This document shows, in pieces, positions 1 to 6,038 of a DNA stretch of 21,086 nucleotides (the stretch's first letter is position 1; each line of letters starts with the position of its first letter). This stretch comes from Bacillota bacterium. GTDB taxonomy: Bacteria; Bacillota; Clostridia; Christensenellales; SZUA-584. The DNA is taken from NCBI GenBank assembly GCA_023436525.1, contig JAEZIW010000171.1:1-21086 (forward strand), written 5' to 3'. The notes beneath the pieces were generated by a model, which made no database searches, was not told the origin of the DNA, and saw only the letters and a program-made list of their open reading frames with translations. Both the position numbers and the translations under genes were made by a program.

Positions 1-479
1 TGCCAAGCGATCTCCAAATTTCCGTTTATACTCGAGCCAAGGCTTCCGTAGGATGCGCTGTCTCGAAAATTGTTGCCTCTGAATGTGACAATGCCGTCAA
101 CTGCCGTGTAGTCGTTGGTTTCACCGAAATCAATCGGCACCGCTCTTGAATAGCTCTCAATCGGCGCGCCGTTCAGCTGCATGGCAACCTCCAGCCCAAA
201 GTCAGTCGGGCGGGTGCCGTCCACCGCGTGAGGGTCGGGAATCGCGGGTGTCGGTGTTGGAGTTGGTTCCGATGTCTGCGCTGCCGTGGGCGAACCGACG
301 GGCGAGGATTGGCCTGCATTCGGCTTGCCTTGATCAGGTGTGCCTTTGAATAGCAGAGCATAGGCAGCCAAGGCCAAGGCAATAATCAAAACAAGTACGG
401 CAATAATCAAGACGATTCTTCTTGTATTTAGCCGCTTTCTTTGCGGACGTCCGCGACGCCTGCTGTTGTTGTTATTCAT
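1..479 (-). CDS. Membrane-anchored extracytoplasmic protein, probable PQQ-like beta-propeller (5' part only)
   Basis: Read by hand on the minus strand: ATG at 479-477 opens a frame with no stop to the window edge, giving about 159 residues. The N-terminus is Asn/Arg-rich and basic (MNNNNSRRRGRPQRKR), followed by one hydrophobic segment at about residues 22-42. This is a type II-style membrane anchor, so the rest should lie outside the membrane. A Ser/Pro/Thr linker with TPTPTP follows, then a region reading VDGIVTFRGNNFRDSASYG. From memory, that FRGNNFRD stretch is typical of Clostridia proteins with PQQ-type beta-propeller repeats, so I infer a propeller continuing beyond the edge. A GGGAGG ribosome site lies 4 bases before ATG, and a good sigma-A promoter is at 561-589. 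The anchor and linker are seen directly. The propeller call rests on one motif. Confidence 0.6.
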   Translation of the reverse strand, partial: MNNNNSRRRGRPQRKRLNTRRIVLIIAVLVLIIALALAAYALLFKGTPDQGKPNAGQSSPVGSPTAAQTSEPTPTPTPAIPDPHAVDGTRPTDFGLEVAMQLNGAPIESYSRAVPIDFGETNDYTAVDGIVTFRGNNFRDSASYGSLGSSINGNLEIAW

Positions 480-560
480 ATGACCTCCCGTCAGTGCGGT
501 TTGACATTTTATATGGTTCTCCAAAAAACCGTCATAAAGATTACAAGTTTGTTACTTTTA

Positions 561-589
561 TATTACTTTTTTTAACTAAAGGTGTCAAG
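561..589 (-). promoter_or_regulatory. Sigma-A promoter for the left-edge gene
   Basis: On the minus strand, TTGACA (589-584) is followed by a 17-base spacer and TAATAT (566-561). The -35 box is perfect, and the -10 box matches TATAAT at four of six positions. It should start transcription near position 554, giving a leader of about 75 bases before the ATG at 479. Confidence 0.65.
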
Positions 590-672
590 TCCGGCATCAA
601 TCGGCTTGTGCGTTTTATATAATGATAGTAATATTAGAATAATTAACAATAATATAGAAAATGGAGCGAACG

Positions 673-1512
673 ATGAAAAAGCTGCTGTTAATGGCGATAG
701 GCATCGGCTGTTTCCTGCTTTGCGCTTGTACGTCGCGGATGGTTATTGACGGTATCGACATCAAAGTCGAGCCTGTTGAATGGAAATATGATAATAGCAA
801 AGAAGTCATGAAAACCGTCACTGAAGAAATCGGTGAGGAGTCGGACGGATGGAACGAGCTGTATCACCCTTGTGCCACTTTTCGGCAAACGGATGAGTCG
901 AACATATTGTTGTTCGACAACAGCCGCATAGCCGTGCTCAAGAGCGACAAGGAGTCTTACCCCAAAATCATCGACATCAAGGCGTATTATCCTGATCAGT
1001 TTGGTTCGCTTGAGGATCAAATTATGCTCAGCAAAACCGTCTATTTTGATATCAGCCAAAACGGCAGGTTTACGCTGCTGTGCTGCGTCATTAACGGACA
1101 GCCTCTTTATCTGTTTGATAATGAGAAAAATACCGCAACAAAGATCACGCTGAATGAATCAAAACGCGCATTCTTTATCGATAATTTGCTCTATGTATGC
1201 GTCGCCCCAACGAGCGCCGGCTTTGTCAGAGAGTACACCACATCGTTCTTATACGATCCTGTCAGCGGTAAGATCGAAAAGACGGACTTTACAGAGAAAG
1301 AAGACAGGGAGCCCCCTGATCTCAGCGGGTATACCGATCTTGGCAGTCTCTCATCTCAGATCAATGCATCAAATTGGGATGGGTCTTTTTCGAAGAACGT
1401 CATTACGGAATTAAATAATTCAAATCCATATGAAGTCATACTGTATCTATACAATACGGCAGACAGAACCTATTGCTCCGGGAAGATCAGATTACAGGAT
1501 CTGATACAATAA
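673..1512 (+). CDS. Putative lipoprotein of unknown function
   Basis: The 279-residue product starts MKKLLLMAIGIGCFLLCAC. It has a basic start, a hydrophobic core and a lipobox L16-C-A-C19, so it should be exported and lipid-anchored through Cys19 to the outer face of the membrane. I chose ATG 673 over ATG 661 because GGAG at 663-666 then sits six bases upstream, and because it gives a classical signal peptide. The mature part is mixed in composition, without a motif I recognise. Stretches such as NILLFDNSRIAVLKSD and FDISQNGRFTLLCC look like blades of a beta-propeller, but that is only an impression. It diverges from the left-edge gene and has no close partner downstream. A TATAAT at 618-623 lies upstream without a convincing -35 box. 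Confidence 0.7.
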   Translation: MKKLLLMAIGIGCFLLCACTSRMVIDGIDIKVEPVEWKYDNSKEVMKTVTEEIGEESDGWNELYHPCATFRQTDESNILLFDNSRIAVLKSDKESYPKIIDIKAYYPDQFGSLEDQIMLSKTVYFDISQNGRFTLLCCVINGQPLYLFDNEKNTATKITLNESKRAFFIDNLLYVCVAPTSAGFVREYTTSFLYDPVSGKIEKTDFTEKEDREPPDLSGYTDLGSLSSQINASNWDGSFSKNVITELNNSNPYEVILYLYNTADRTYCSGKIRLQDLIQ

Positions 1513-1569
1513 AACCTGGGCTAGTCAAAAAAGGTACTTATGTCATTGCTATGTAAAGCAACTAATATT

Positions 1570-1644
1570 GTCATCCTGAGAAGCGAAGCGACGAAGGATC
1601 TGTTGCGATAGATTCTTCACTTCGCTACACTCGTTCAGAATGAC
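1570..1644. repeat. Imperfect inverted-repeat element (intergenic, REP/MITE-like)
   Basis: The ends GTCATCCTGA (1570-1579) and TCAGAATGAC (1635-1644) are complementary at nine of ten bases. The inner arms are also related: GAAGCGAAGCGACGAAGGATC on one side, and on the other a complement containing GTAGCGAAGTGAAGAATC. The spacer is about ten bases. Phrases such as GAAGCGAAGCGACGAAGGATC recur as dispersed intergenic repeats in many bacterial genomes, from memory. It would fold into a long hairpin in RNA or single-stranded DNA. No ORF lies inside. Confidence 0.6.
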
Positions 1645-1730
1645 CGATAACCATAGCTTTTCGGATCATTGAGGTGCGTATGCGCATGACGATTCCATTG
1701 GAGCATAAGCGATCGAATACAGAGTGGAAC

Positions 1731-1800
1731 GGAATCCCCTTCTACAAAGCGTTTTTTATGGGATTCCAATCCACTACGTAGCCGACAGGCTCGGAATGAC
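1731..1800. repeat. Second short inverted-repeat element, possibly related to the one at 1570-1644
   Basis: GGAATCCC (1731-1738) and GGGATTCC (1760-1767) are perfect complements around a 21-base loop. The unit then runs to a terminal GAATGAC (1794-1800), the same terminus as the element at 1570-1644. The rest of the 1513-1853 gap (1513-1569, 1645-1730 and 1801-1853) shows no gene, promoter or T-run terminator that I can support. Confidence 0.4.
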
Positions 1801-1853
1801 AAGACTGGGTTTATCGACAACCTTAAGCTCCTCATAAAGGGGCTTGTGGCTGA

Positions 1854-3632
1854 TTAACGGAAGTCCACATCGATTTCGTTGCCGCTTTCCCAGTTGATGT
1901 GCCAGTTCGGCACGCTAATATGAAAAATGGCACAGAGTTTCTCAACGTCCGCTTTAAGGCTTTCCACAGCAGCCGAGTTAAGCTCATCTTTAACGCGATT
2001 GTACAAGCCCCATTCAACAGCTCCATACTGTCTGTATCCGGCGGGTGCGCCCGTTCCCAGCGTGACGGTTCCGGTCTCGGGCTGGCTGGCCGATTGCCGT
2101 ACGCATGCCACACTCATATCAAGTAAGCCTGCTGAAACCGTTGGTGCAGATGGCGGTTCGGGCGTGGGTTCGGGCGTTGGCACCGGCGTCGGTTCAGGCG
2201 TCGGTTCGGGCGTCGGTTCGGGCGTGGGGGCCGGTGTGGGCGCAGGCGTCGGCACCGGCGTAAGCGCGGGTGTCGGCTTGGCCGTTGGTGCAGGCGAGGG
2301 GGCCGGTGTGGGCACCGCTCCGAACTCGGGCAGCTTTGCGTCTTCATCCAGATGCGCTTTTACCGCTTCCAGCACTTTTTTTGCGCCCTTACGCACCACA
2401 TTGGCAGTCATGGCATTCCATTTAGAAATGACTGCACCGGGCGAGAACTCCTTGTACATCGGCACATCCACGCCGTAAATTTGCTTAATCAACGCGACGC
2501 GGGCATCCTGCTCCGTCAGCACGAAGCTCCAGTTAAACACCATGCGCTGCGGGCCGCCCATTGAATGGATGCGGATATTCTCGGCATCGACGTTGTTCGC
2601 AAACACAACCAGACCGGCCGTTTGCGCCAGTGTGGTGTTGGTATAAAGGCTGCCGTCAAACGAGCTCAATAACTTGGGTACGTTAACGAGCATATTCGAG
2701 TTTTTGAGCTTCTTGAATATGGTGACCAGCATCCGCTTTTGGCGGTCAACCCGGTTTTTGTCGCCTGAAAGACTGCCCAGTTCTTTGCGGACGCGAAGAT
2801 AATCCAGCACGCCCTGACCATCCATGTGCTGAAGGCCTTTTGCATAAGAGCGGCCCTGCATCGAAAAGTCCATATCCACATCGTAGTCAACACCGCCGAT
2901 TGTATCGGCAAGGCTCTTCACCGCGTTCATATCCACCGCATAATAATAATCCACCGGTATACCGCCGAGCATCCATTCCGCTGCTTCGCAAACCTTATTA
3001 AAGCCGCTCTCAGAGGGCCAGCCGCCGCCGCAGTCGATAGACGCGTTCAGCTTGTATATGCCCTTCACGCCGGGTATGCTCGCATACGTGTCGCGCGGGA
3101 GGGAGATAATGTCGACGGTATTCGTATTTGTGTTGATGGCGAGCACCATCATAACATCGGCATGAAACGCTTTCTTGCCATGCCACGTCTCGCGCTCAAC
3201 GGAATGATCCACACCAATCAGCAGCACGTTCACAATATTTTTCAGCAATGACATATCGGCCTGCTGTAGCAGCTGATTATATTCATCCACCGTCGGCAAC
3301 GGATTGTCTGCTGTGTTGACGGATGGATGCGTTTGCTTTTGAAGCGCAGCTTGAGCAGGTGTGTCAAACTGCCGAGCCACGCTGTCGAACTGTTCCATGG
3401 GGTGCTGCAATATAACATACGCGTATGCACCAATGCCAAGCATCACAATCAGCACAGCCGCAAGGCTACAGAAAATAATTTTCTTAGATAAGCTCTTTGG
3501 TTTATGTATCCGGCTGTCAGACTTAACCTGTTGATTCAGCTTCAAGCGGGAACGTGTATTTTTGAAGTCTTGGGGAAATGCGCGCTGTTCAGACGCAGCC
3601 TTTTTCCGGAAATTTGCAAAGAGGTTTTTCAT
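1854..3632 (-). CDS. LytR-CpsA-Psr (LCP) family cell-wall polymer ligase with proline-rich tail
   Basis: LCP enzymes transfer teichoic-acid-like or capsular polymers from undecaprenyl phosphate carriers to peptidoglycan, outside the membrane. From ATG 3632 the product has 592 residues: a basic cytoplasmic start, one membrane segment (about 51-73), the LCP domain (about 132-309) and a Pro/Thr/Glu linker (441-497). A C-terminal region of about 90 residues is not recognised. LCP hallmarks are NVLLIGVD (135-142), SLPRDTY (177-183) with the conserved Arg, and the Arg-rich block GDKNRVDRQKR (290-300). The start is uncertain: the frame is open to 3848, and ATG codons at 3653 and 3650 also exist. I favour 3632 because AGGT lies a few bases upstream and the N-terminus then looks normal. 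It diverges from the riboswitch-controlled gene, and both products act at the envelope. Confidence 0.85.
   Translation of the reverse strand: MKNLFANFRKKAASEQRAFPQDFKNTRSRLKLNQQVKSDSRIHKPKSLSKKIIFCSLAAVLIVMLGIGAYAYVILQHPMEQFDSVARQFDTPAQAALQKQTHPSVNTADNPLPTVDEYNQLLQQADMSLLKNIVNVLLIGVDHSVERETWHGKKAFHADVMMVLAINTNTNTVDIISLPRDTYASIPGVKGIYKLNASIDCGGGWPSESGFNKVCEAAEWMLGGIPVDYYYAVDMNAVKSLADTIGGVDYDVDMDFSMQGRSYAKGLQHMDGQGVLDYLRVRKELGSLSGDKNRVDRQKRMLVTIFKKLKNSNMLVNVPKLLSSFDGSLYTNTTLAQTAGLVVFANNVDAENIRIHSMGGPQRMVFNWSFVLTEQDARVALIKQIYGVDVPMYKEFSPGAVISKWNAMTANVVRKGAKKVLEAVKAHLDEDAKLPEFGAVPTPAPSPAPTAKPTPALTPVPTPAPTPAPTPEPTPEPTPEPTPVPTPEPTPEPPSAPTVSAGLLDMSVACVRQSASQPETGTVTLGTGAPAGYRQYGAVEWGLYNRVKDELNSAAVESLKADVEKLCAIFHISVPNWHINWESGNEIDVDFR
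2140..2312 (-). repeat. Coding repeat for the Pro-Thr/Glu-Pro linker of the LCP protein
   Basis: The DNA is built of short units such as GGCGTCGGTTCG and GGCGTGGG on the plus strand, which translate on the minus strand to alternating TP, AP, EP and VP dipeptides (residues 441-497). Such tracts form stiff extended spacers in cell-wall proteins. The DNA repetition makes slippage and length differences between strains likely. Confidence 0.7.
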
Positions 3633-3861
3633 GGTTATACCTATACTCATCATATTTTCACTCAGCCTGCGGCGGTTGTCCTGCGGCATGCTGCTTTTAA
3701 TATCATACCGGAAGGTCAGAAATAATATGCCTGATTTGTTATAAAAAAAGACATAAAAAAACCGGCTCGCTGGGTGAGTCGGCATGAATTTAAATTTCTC
3801 AGGTATCGCTTTACGCTTTTTTAAGCAAATATACACCGAACCGATCACCCAACCGCCACGT

Positions 3862-3890
3862 TTGACTTGCCCGCAGATTATGTGTATTAT
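3862..3890 (+). promoter_or_regulatory. Sigma-A promoter of the riboswitch / DUF1002 transcript
   Basis: TTGACT (3862-3867) and TATTAT (3885-3890) are separated by exactly 17 bases, each matching consensus at five of six positions. Transcription would begin near 3897, just before the folded leader, leaving an untranslated leader of nearly 200 bases before ATG 4094. Confidence 0.7.
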
Positions 3891-3907
3891 TTTTATAATA
3901 ACTCAAT

Positions 3908-4014
3908 AGCTGAGTCTTCGCAGGGAGAGCGGGAAAACCACATTGGGCAGACTGAATGATCGGCGGTATTCAGCCCGACCCCCAAAGGCTAATCTCGTAA
4001 GCGCGTGAGAGGAT
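3908..4014 (+). ncRNA. Probable cyclic-di-AMP riboswitch aptamer (ydaO/yuaA type)
   Basis: The leader contains, in order, TTCGCAGGGAGAGCGGGAA (3917 onward), an ACCACATTGGGC segment, an internal CTGAAT/ATTCAG helix (3952-3957 with 3968-3973), CCCGACCCCC, and then GGCTAATCTCGTAAGCG (3987 onward) followed by GAGAGGAT. The GCTAAnCTCGTAAGCG block after a CCGA-C segment, together with the GAGCGGG-AACC start, is what I remember as the conserved core of the ydaO c-di-AMP riboswitch. These RNAs normally switch off genes for wall-active enzymes and osmolyte or ion transport when c-di-AMP is high. The position fits: promoter just upstream, terminator and then start codon just downstream. The exact ends are estimates. 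I could not run a covariance search. Confidence 0.78.
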
Positions 4015-4020
4015 ATTTTT

Positions 4021-4069
4021 AATTATCTGTTTGTTTGATAATTGCGCTGCAGTTTCGGGCGCAATTTTT
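4021..4069 (+). terminator. Riboswitch expression platform: terminator with competing hairpin
   Basis: The arms AATTGCGC (4040-4047) and GCGCAATT (4059-4066) form an eight-pair stem that runs into TTTTTA, an intrinsic terminator only 14 bases before the ribosome site. A second hairpin, AATTATC (4021-4027) with GATAATT (4037-4043), uses bases 4040-4043 that the terminator also needs, so the two cannot form together. This is the layout expected of a transcription-controlling riboswitch, with the weaker hairpin as candidate antiterminator. Which state the ligand favours is inferred from the family, where binding promotes termination. Confidence 0.7.
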
Positions 4070-4093
4070 ATTAACTAAATGAAGGAGGATATT

Positions 4094-4996
4094 ATGCTTA
4101 AGAAAATTGTGGTAAGCGGGATGCTTGTTATCATGATGTTGACACTGTTTGTGACATCAGCGTTAGCGGTGGACCCCGGTGAACAACGGGTGACGCTGGG
4201 AGCAAATTTAACTGAGGAACAAATTGATCAGATATATAAAGACTTTGGTGTTGAGCGCGGAACTGTTACTGAAATAGTTGTAACAAATGACGAAGAACGC
4301 AAATATTTATCCGGGCTTGTTCCGGACAAAAAAATAGGGTCGGTCGCGCTTTCATGTATCTATATAACAACATTGGATGAAGGCACAGGCATCAGTGTAA
4401 CCACCAACAATATCAATTGGTGCACCGTTGATATGTATGTTAACGCGCTGATTACGGCGGGAGTTGAAAATGCAAGTGTGAAGGTTTCCGCGCCGCGTGC
4501 TGTTTCCGGCACCGCGGCACTAACGGGTGTCTATAAGGCGTATGAAGATATTACAGGTGTTGCGCTTGACCAAACAGCCAAGGAAGCCGCTGCTGAAGAA
4601 TTGGTTGTGACAGGTGAACTGGCCGAATCTATCGGCAGCGAAAATGCCACTGAGCTGATTAACGAGTTGAAGAAAATTCTTGATCAGACGAAACAGATGA
4701 CGGATGAAGAATTGAGAGCGGAGATACTCAAGATTGCAGCGGCAAAAAACATTGAACTGACGGAGGATCAGATTCGTCAAATTATCAGCCTTTGCAGAAC
4801 ACTGGAACAAATTGATGCCTCACAGTGGGCTGATAAGCTCTCTCAATTGGGCGCGGCTATGAAAACGGTGCAGGAAGCCGGCGAGGGGGTCTCATCGTTT
4901 TTTGAATCCGTCGGAGACTTTTTCGTCAGTGTCGGAGACTTTTTTGTCGGCATCTTTAAAGCGATCGGAGACTTTTTCAGCGGATTGTTTGGATAA
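4094..4996 (+). CDS. Secreted DUF1002 (YpuA-like) protein
   Basis: The 300-residue product begins with a clear signal peptide (MLKKIVVSGMLVIMMLTLF, cleavage likely after ALA near residue 24), so it is exported. The region LGANLTEEQ...VTNDEERKYLSGLV...IGSVALSCIYI...GISVTTNNINW...MYVNALITAGVENASVKVSAPRAVSGTAALTG is the DUF1002 pattern of Bacillus YpuA; its biochemical role is unknown. The second half is helical and charged. The last 35 residues hold three GDFF units. I chose ATG 4094 over ATG 4079 because AGGAGG at 4083-4088 lies five bases ahead and a signal peptide then starts at residue 1. Expression should depend on the riboswitch just upstream. A role in the wall or its stress response is inferred from export and that riboswitch class. 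Confidence 0.88.
   Translation: MLKKIVVSGMLVIMMLTLFVTSALAVDPGEQRVTLGANLTEEQIDQIYKDFGVERGTVTEIVVTNDEERKYLSGLVPDKKIGSVALSCIYITTLDEGTGISVTTNNINWCTVDMYVNALITAGVENASVKVSAPRAVSGTAALTGVYKAYEDITGVALDQTAKEAAAEELVVTGELAESIGSENATELINELKKILDQTKQMTDEELRAEILKIAAAKNIELTEDQIRQIISLCRTLEQIDASQWADKLSQLGAAMKTVQEAGEGVSSFFESVGDFFVSVGDFFVGIFKAIGDFFSGLFG
4911..4977 (+). repeat. Three copies of a 13-base unit encoding GDFF motifs
   Basis: TCGGAGACTTTTT occurs at 4911-4923, 4932-4944 and 4965-4977, in the same reading phase (spacing 21 and 33 bases). It encodes the repeated (V/I)GDFF of the DUF1002 tail. The identical bases suggest recent local duplication rather than protein-level convergence. Confidence 0.75.
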
Positions 4997-5025
4997 ACCG
5001 CGTGTGAAACAGGAGGGAGAAACAG

Positions 5026-5097
5026 ATGGAAGTGAGCGCCGTGCATTTGTTCTTAGGCAAGCTGCCCATCGTTGTTTCCTCTCGTTTCGCTGATTGA
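5026..5097 (+). CDS. Possible 23-residue small protein
   Basis: ATG 5026 lies behind an excellent ribosome site (AGGAGGGA, 5011-5018, seven bases of spacing) and 29 bases after the DUF1002 stop. It encodes MEVSAVHLFLGKLPIVVSSR plus FAD, then TGA. The peptide has a short hydrophobic centre but no motif I know. Either it is a translated small ORF in the DUF1002 transcript or the ribosome site is a remnant of a lost gene. The strong ribosome site is the only evidence for it. Confidence 0.3.
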   Translation: MEVSAVHLFLGKLPIVVSSRFAD

Positions 5098-5110
5098 ATA
5101 TAAATCGATG

Positions 5111-5139
5111 GTCTAAATAATACGGCCTCGCCATACACT
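5111..5139 (+). promoter_or_regulatory. Candidate sigma-E/sigma-K-type sporulation promoter for the LysM gene
   Basis: CATACACT (5132-5139) matches the mother-cell sigma-E -10 consensus CATACAnT, and with the next base also fits the sigma-K form CATAnnnTA. GTCTAAAT (5111-5118) lies 13 bases upstream and matches sigma-E GTCATATT at five of eight positions. The ATG follows 35 bases after the -10 box. A sigma-A-type promoter is not evident here. The match is short, so this is tentative. Confidence 0.35.
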
Positions 5140-5174
5140 ATAAGACACCAAAAAAACAGTGAGGCGAAAAGGCT

Positions 5175-5858
5175 ATGGCATATTGTCCGTACCGTTATTT
5201 TGATTATCAAATGGGGCCGGAAGAGACGGCGAAATCGCTTGCGGGCAAATTCAAGGTGCCCGAACAGTTGATTTTAGAACAGAATAAAGACGCATCGATG
5301 GGGCCGGGGCAGCGCGTTCGCATTCCGTGCGATTGCGGCGGCTGTACACGCGGCGCTTTCTACGCGATTCGAAAGGGCGAAACGCTGCTGCAGATTTCGC
5401 GGCGCAACGGTATCGACTTAACCGATCTGCTGCGCGCCAACCCTTATTTAAACCCGAACTATTACATCCAAGGGCAGGTGATCGTGATCCCGCCCGTTCG
5501 GTCGCGCGCTGCCGGTGACTATTATTTTGTGGAAGAAGGCGAAGGTGTTTTTGATATACTGCGCAGGTTTCGCATGGACTACACCACCTTTTGCATACTT
5601 AACCCGCAGGTGAATCCCGGGTCGCTGAAGGCGGGGCAGCGTGTGAATGTGTCGCCGCCTCAGAAGAAGGGGTATTGGCGCACAATGGGCAAGGGTGAAA
5701 CGCTGGTCAGCGTGGCGCAGAGCTGCGGCGTGCCTGTCAGTGTGCTGCTGGGCATGAACGACCACCTGCGCCCGAGCGATTTCAAGGAAGGGGCCAGCGT
5801 GCGCGTGCCGAATAAAAGCGCCGAGGCACCCTCGGGCGAGAAGCCGGAAAACCGGTAG
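5175..5858 (+). CDS. Multi-LysM peptidoglycan-binding protein without signal peptide, spore-coat style
   Basis: The 227-residue product consists almost wholly of LysM-type repeats: a degenerate one (about 12-51), then clear ones at 62-107 (YAIRKGETLLQISRRNGI...LNPNYYIQGQVIVIPP), 117-162 and 168-212. LysM modules bind the N-acetylglucosamine backbone of peptidoglycan. There is no signal peptide, membrane segment or hydrolase domain. The N-terminus MAYCPYRYFDY is tyrosine-rich, and a CDCGGC cluster lies at 52-57. Signal-less LysM proteins in endospore formers (SafA is the known example) often act in the mother cell, binding the cortex from outside, and the possible sigma-E/K promoter agrees. 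Ribosome site GAGG (5161-5164) is modest. A housekeeping cytosolic role is not excluded. Confidence 0.75.
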   Translation: MAYCPYRYFDYQMGPEETAKSLAGKFKVPEQLILEQNKDASMGPGQRVRIPCDCGGCTRGAFYAIRKGETLLQISRRNGIDLTDLLRANPYLNPNYYIQGQVIVIPPVRSRAAGDYYFVEEGEGVFDILRRFRMDYTTFCILNPQVNPGSLKAGQRVNVSPPQKKGYWRTMGKGETLVSVAQSCGVPVSVLLGMNDHLRPSDFKEGASVRVPNKSAEAPSGEKPENR

Positions 5859-5958
5859 CAGGGGTCTCATGCAATCTTGAAGGATGACCGACAACCTGCA
5901 AAGACAATCCCCGCTTTGCCCCATGATTTTTACATAAAAAAAGAATCGTTGTTAAGTT

Positions 5959-5983
5959 AAGCGCCTTGCGCGCTTTTTCTTTT
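5959..5983 (+). terminator. Weak intrinsic terminator after the LysM gene
   Basis: AGCGC and GCGCT flank a five-base loop (CTTGC) and run into TTTTCTTTTT. The stem is only five pairs, so termination may be partial. It would separate the LysM gene from dapL. Confidence 0.4.
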
Positions 5984-6038
5984 TCAAGTAGAATGATATG
6001 GAAATTAGGCAAAAGCAACAAGAAGAAGGAGAGCAGAC

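Noticed and set aside
618..623. TATAAT as -10 box for the lipoprotein gene
   Set aside because: No acceptable -35 hexamer lies 16-18 bases upstream, and the region is AT-rich enough for chance matches.
1927..2478. Long plus-strand frame rich in Gly-Val and Gly-Ser repeats
   Set aside because: It is the opposite strand of the proline-rich part of the LCP gene. It has no ribosome site and its composition is a by-product of the TP/EP repeats.
3756..3782. Possible intrinsic terminator on the minus strand upstream of the LCP gene (CCGACTC / GAGCCGG then T-run)
   Set aside because: On the minus strand the stem has an A-C mismatch in the middle and only seven positions, and no minus-strand gene lies upstream to end. 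It is kept as a possible weak attenuator only.
3908..4014. Glycine riboswitch as alternative identity of the leader RNA
   Set aside because: The GGGAGAG start is similar, but the glycine core (GCGCCGAAGGAGCAAA) is absent and the CTAATCTCGTAAGCG block fits the ydaO type much better.
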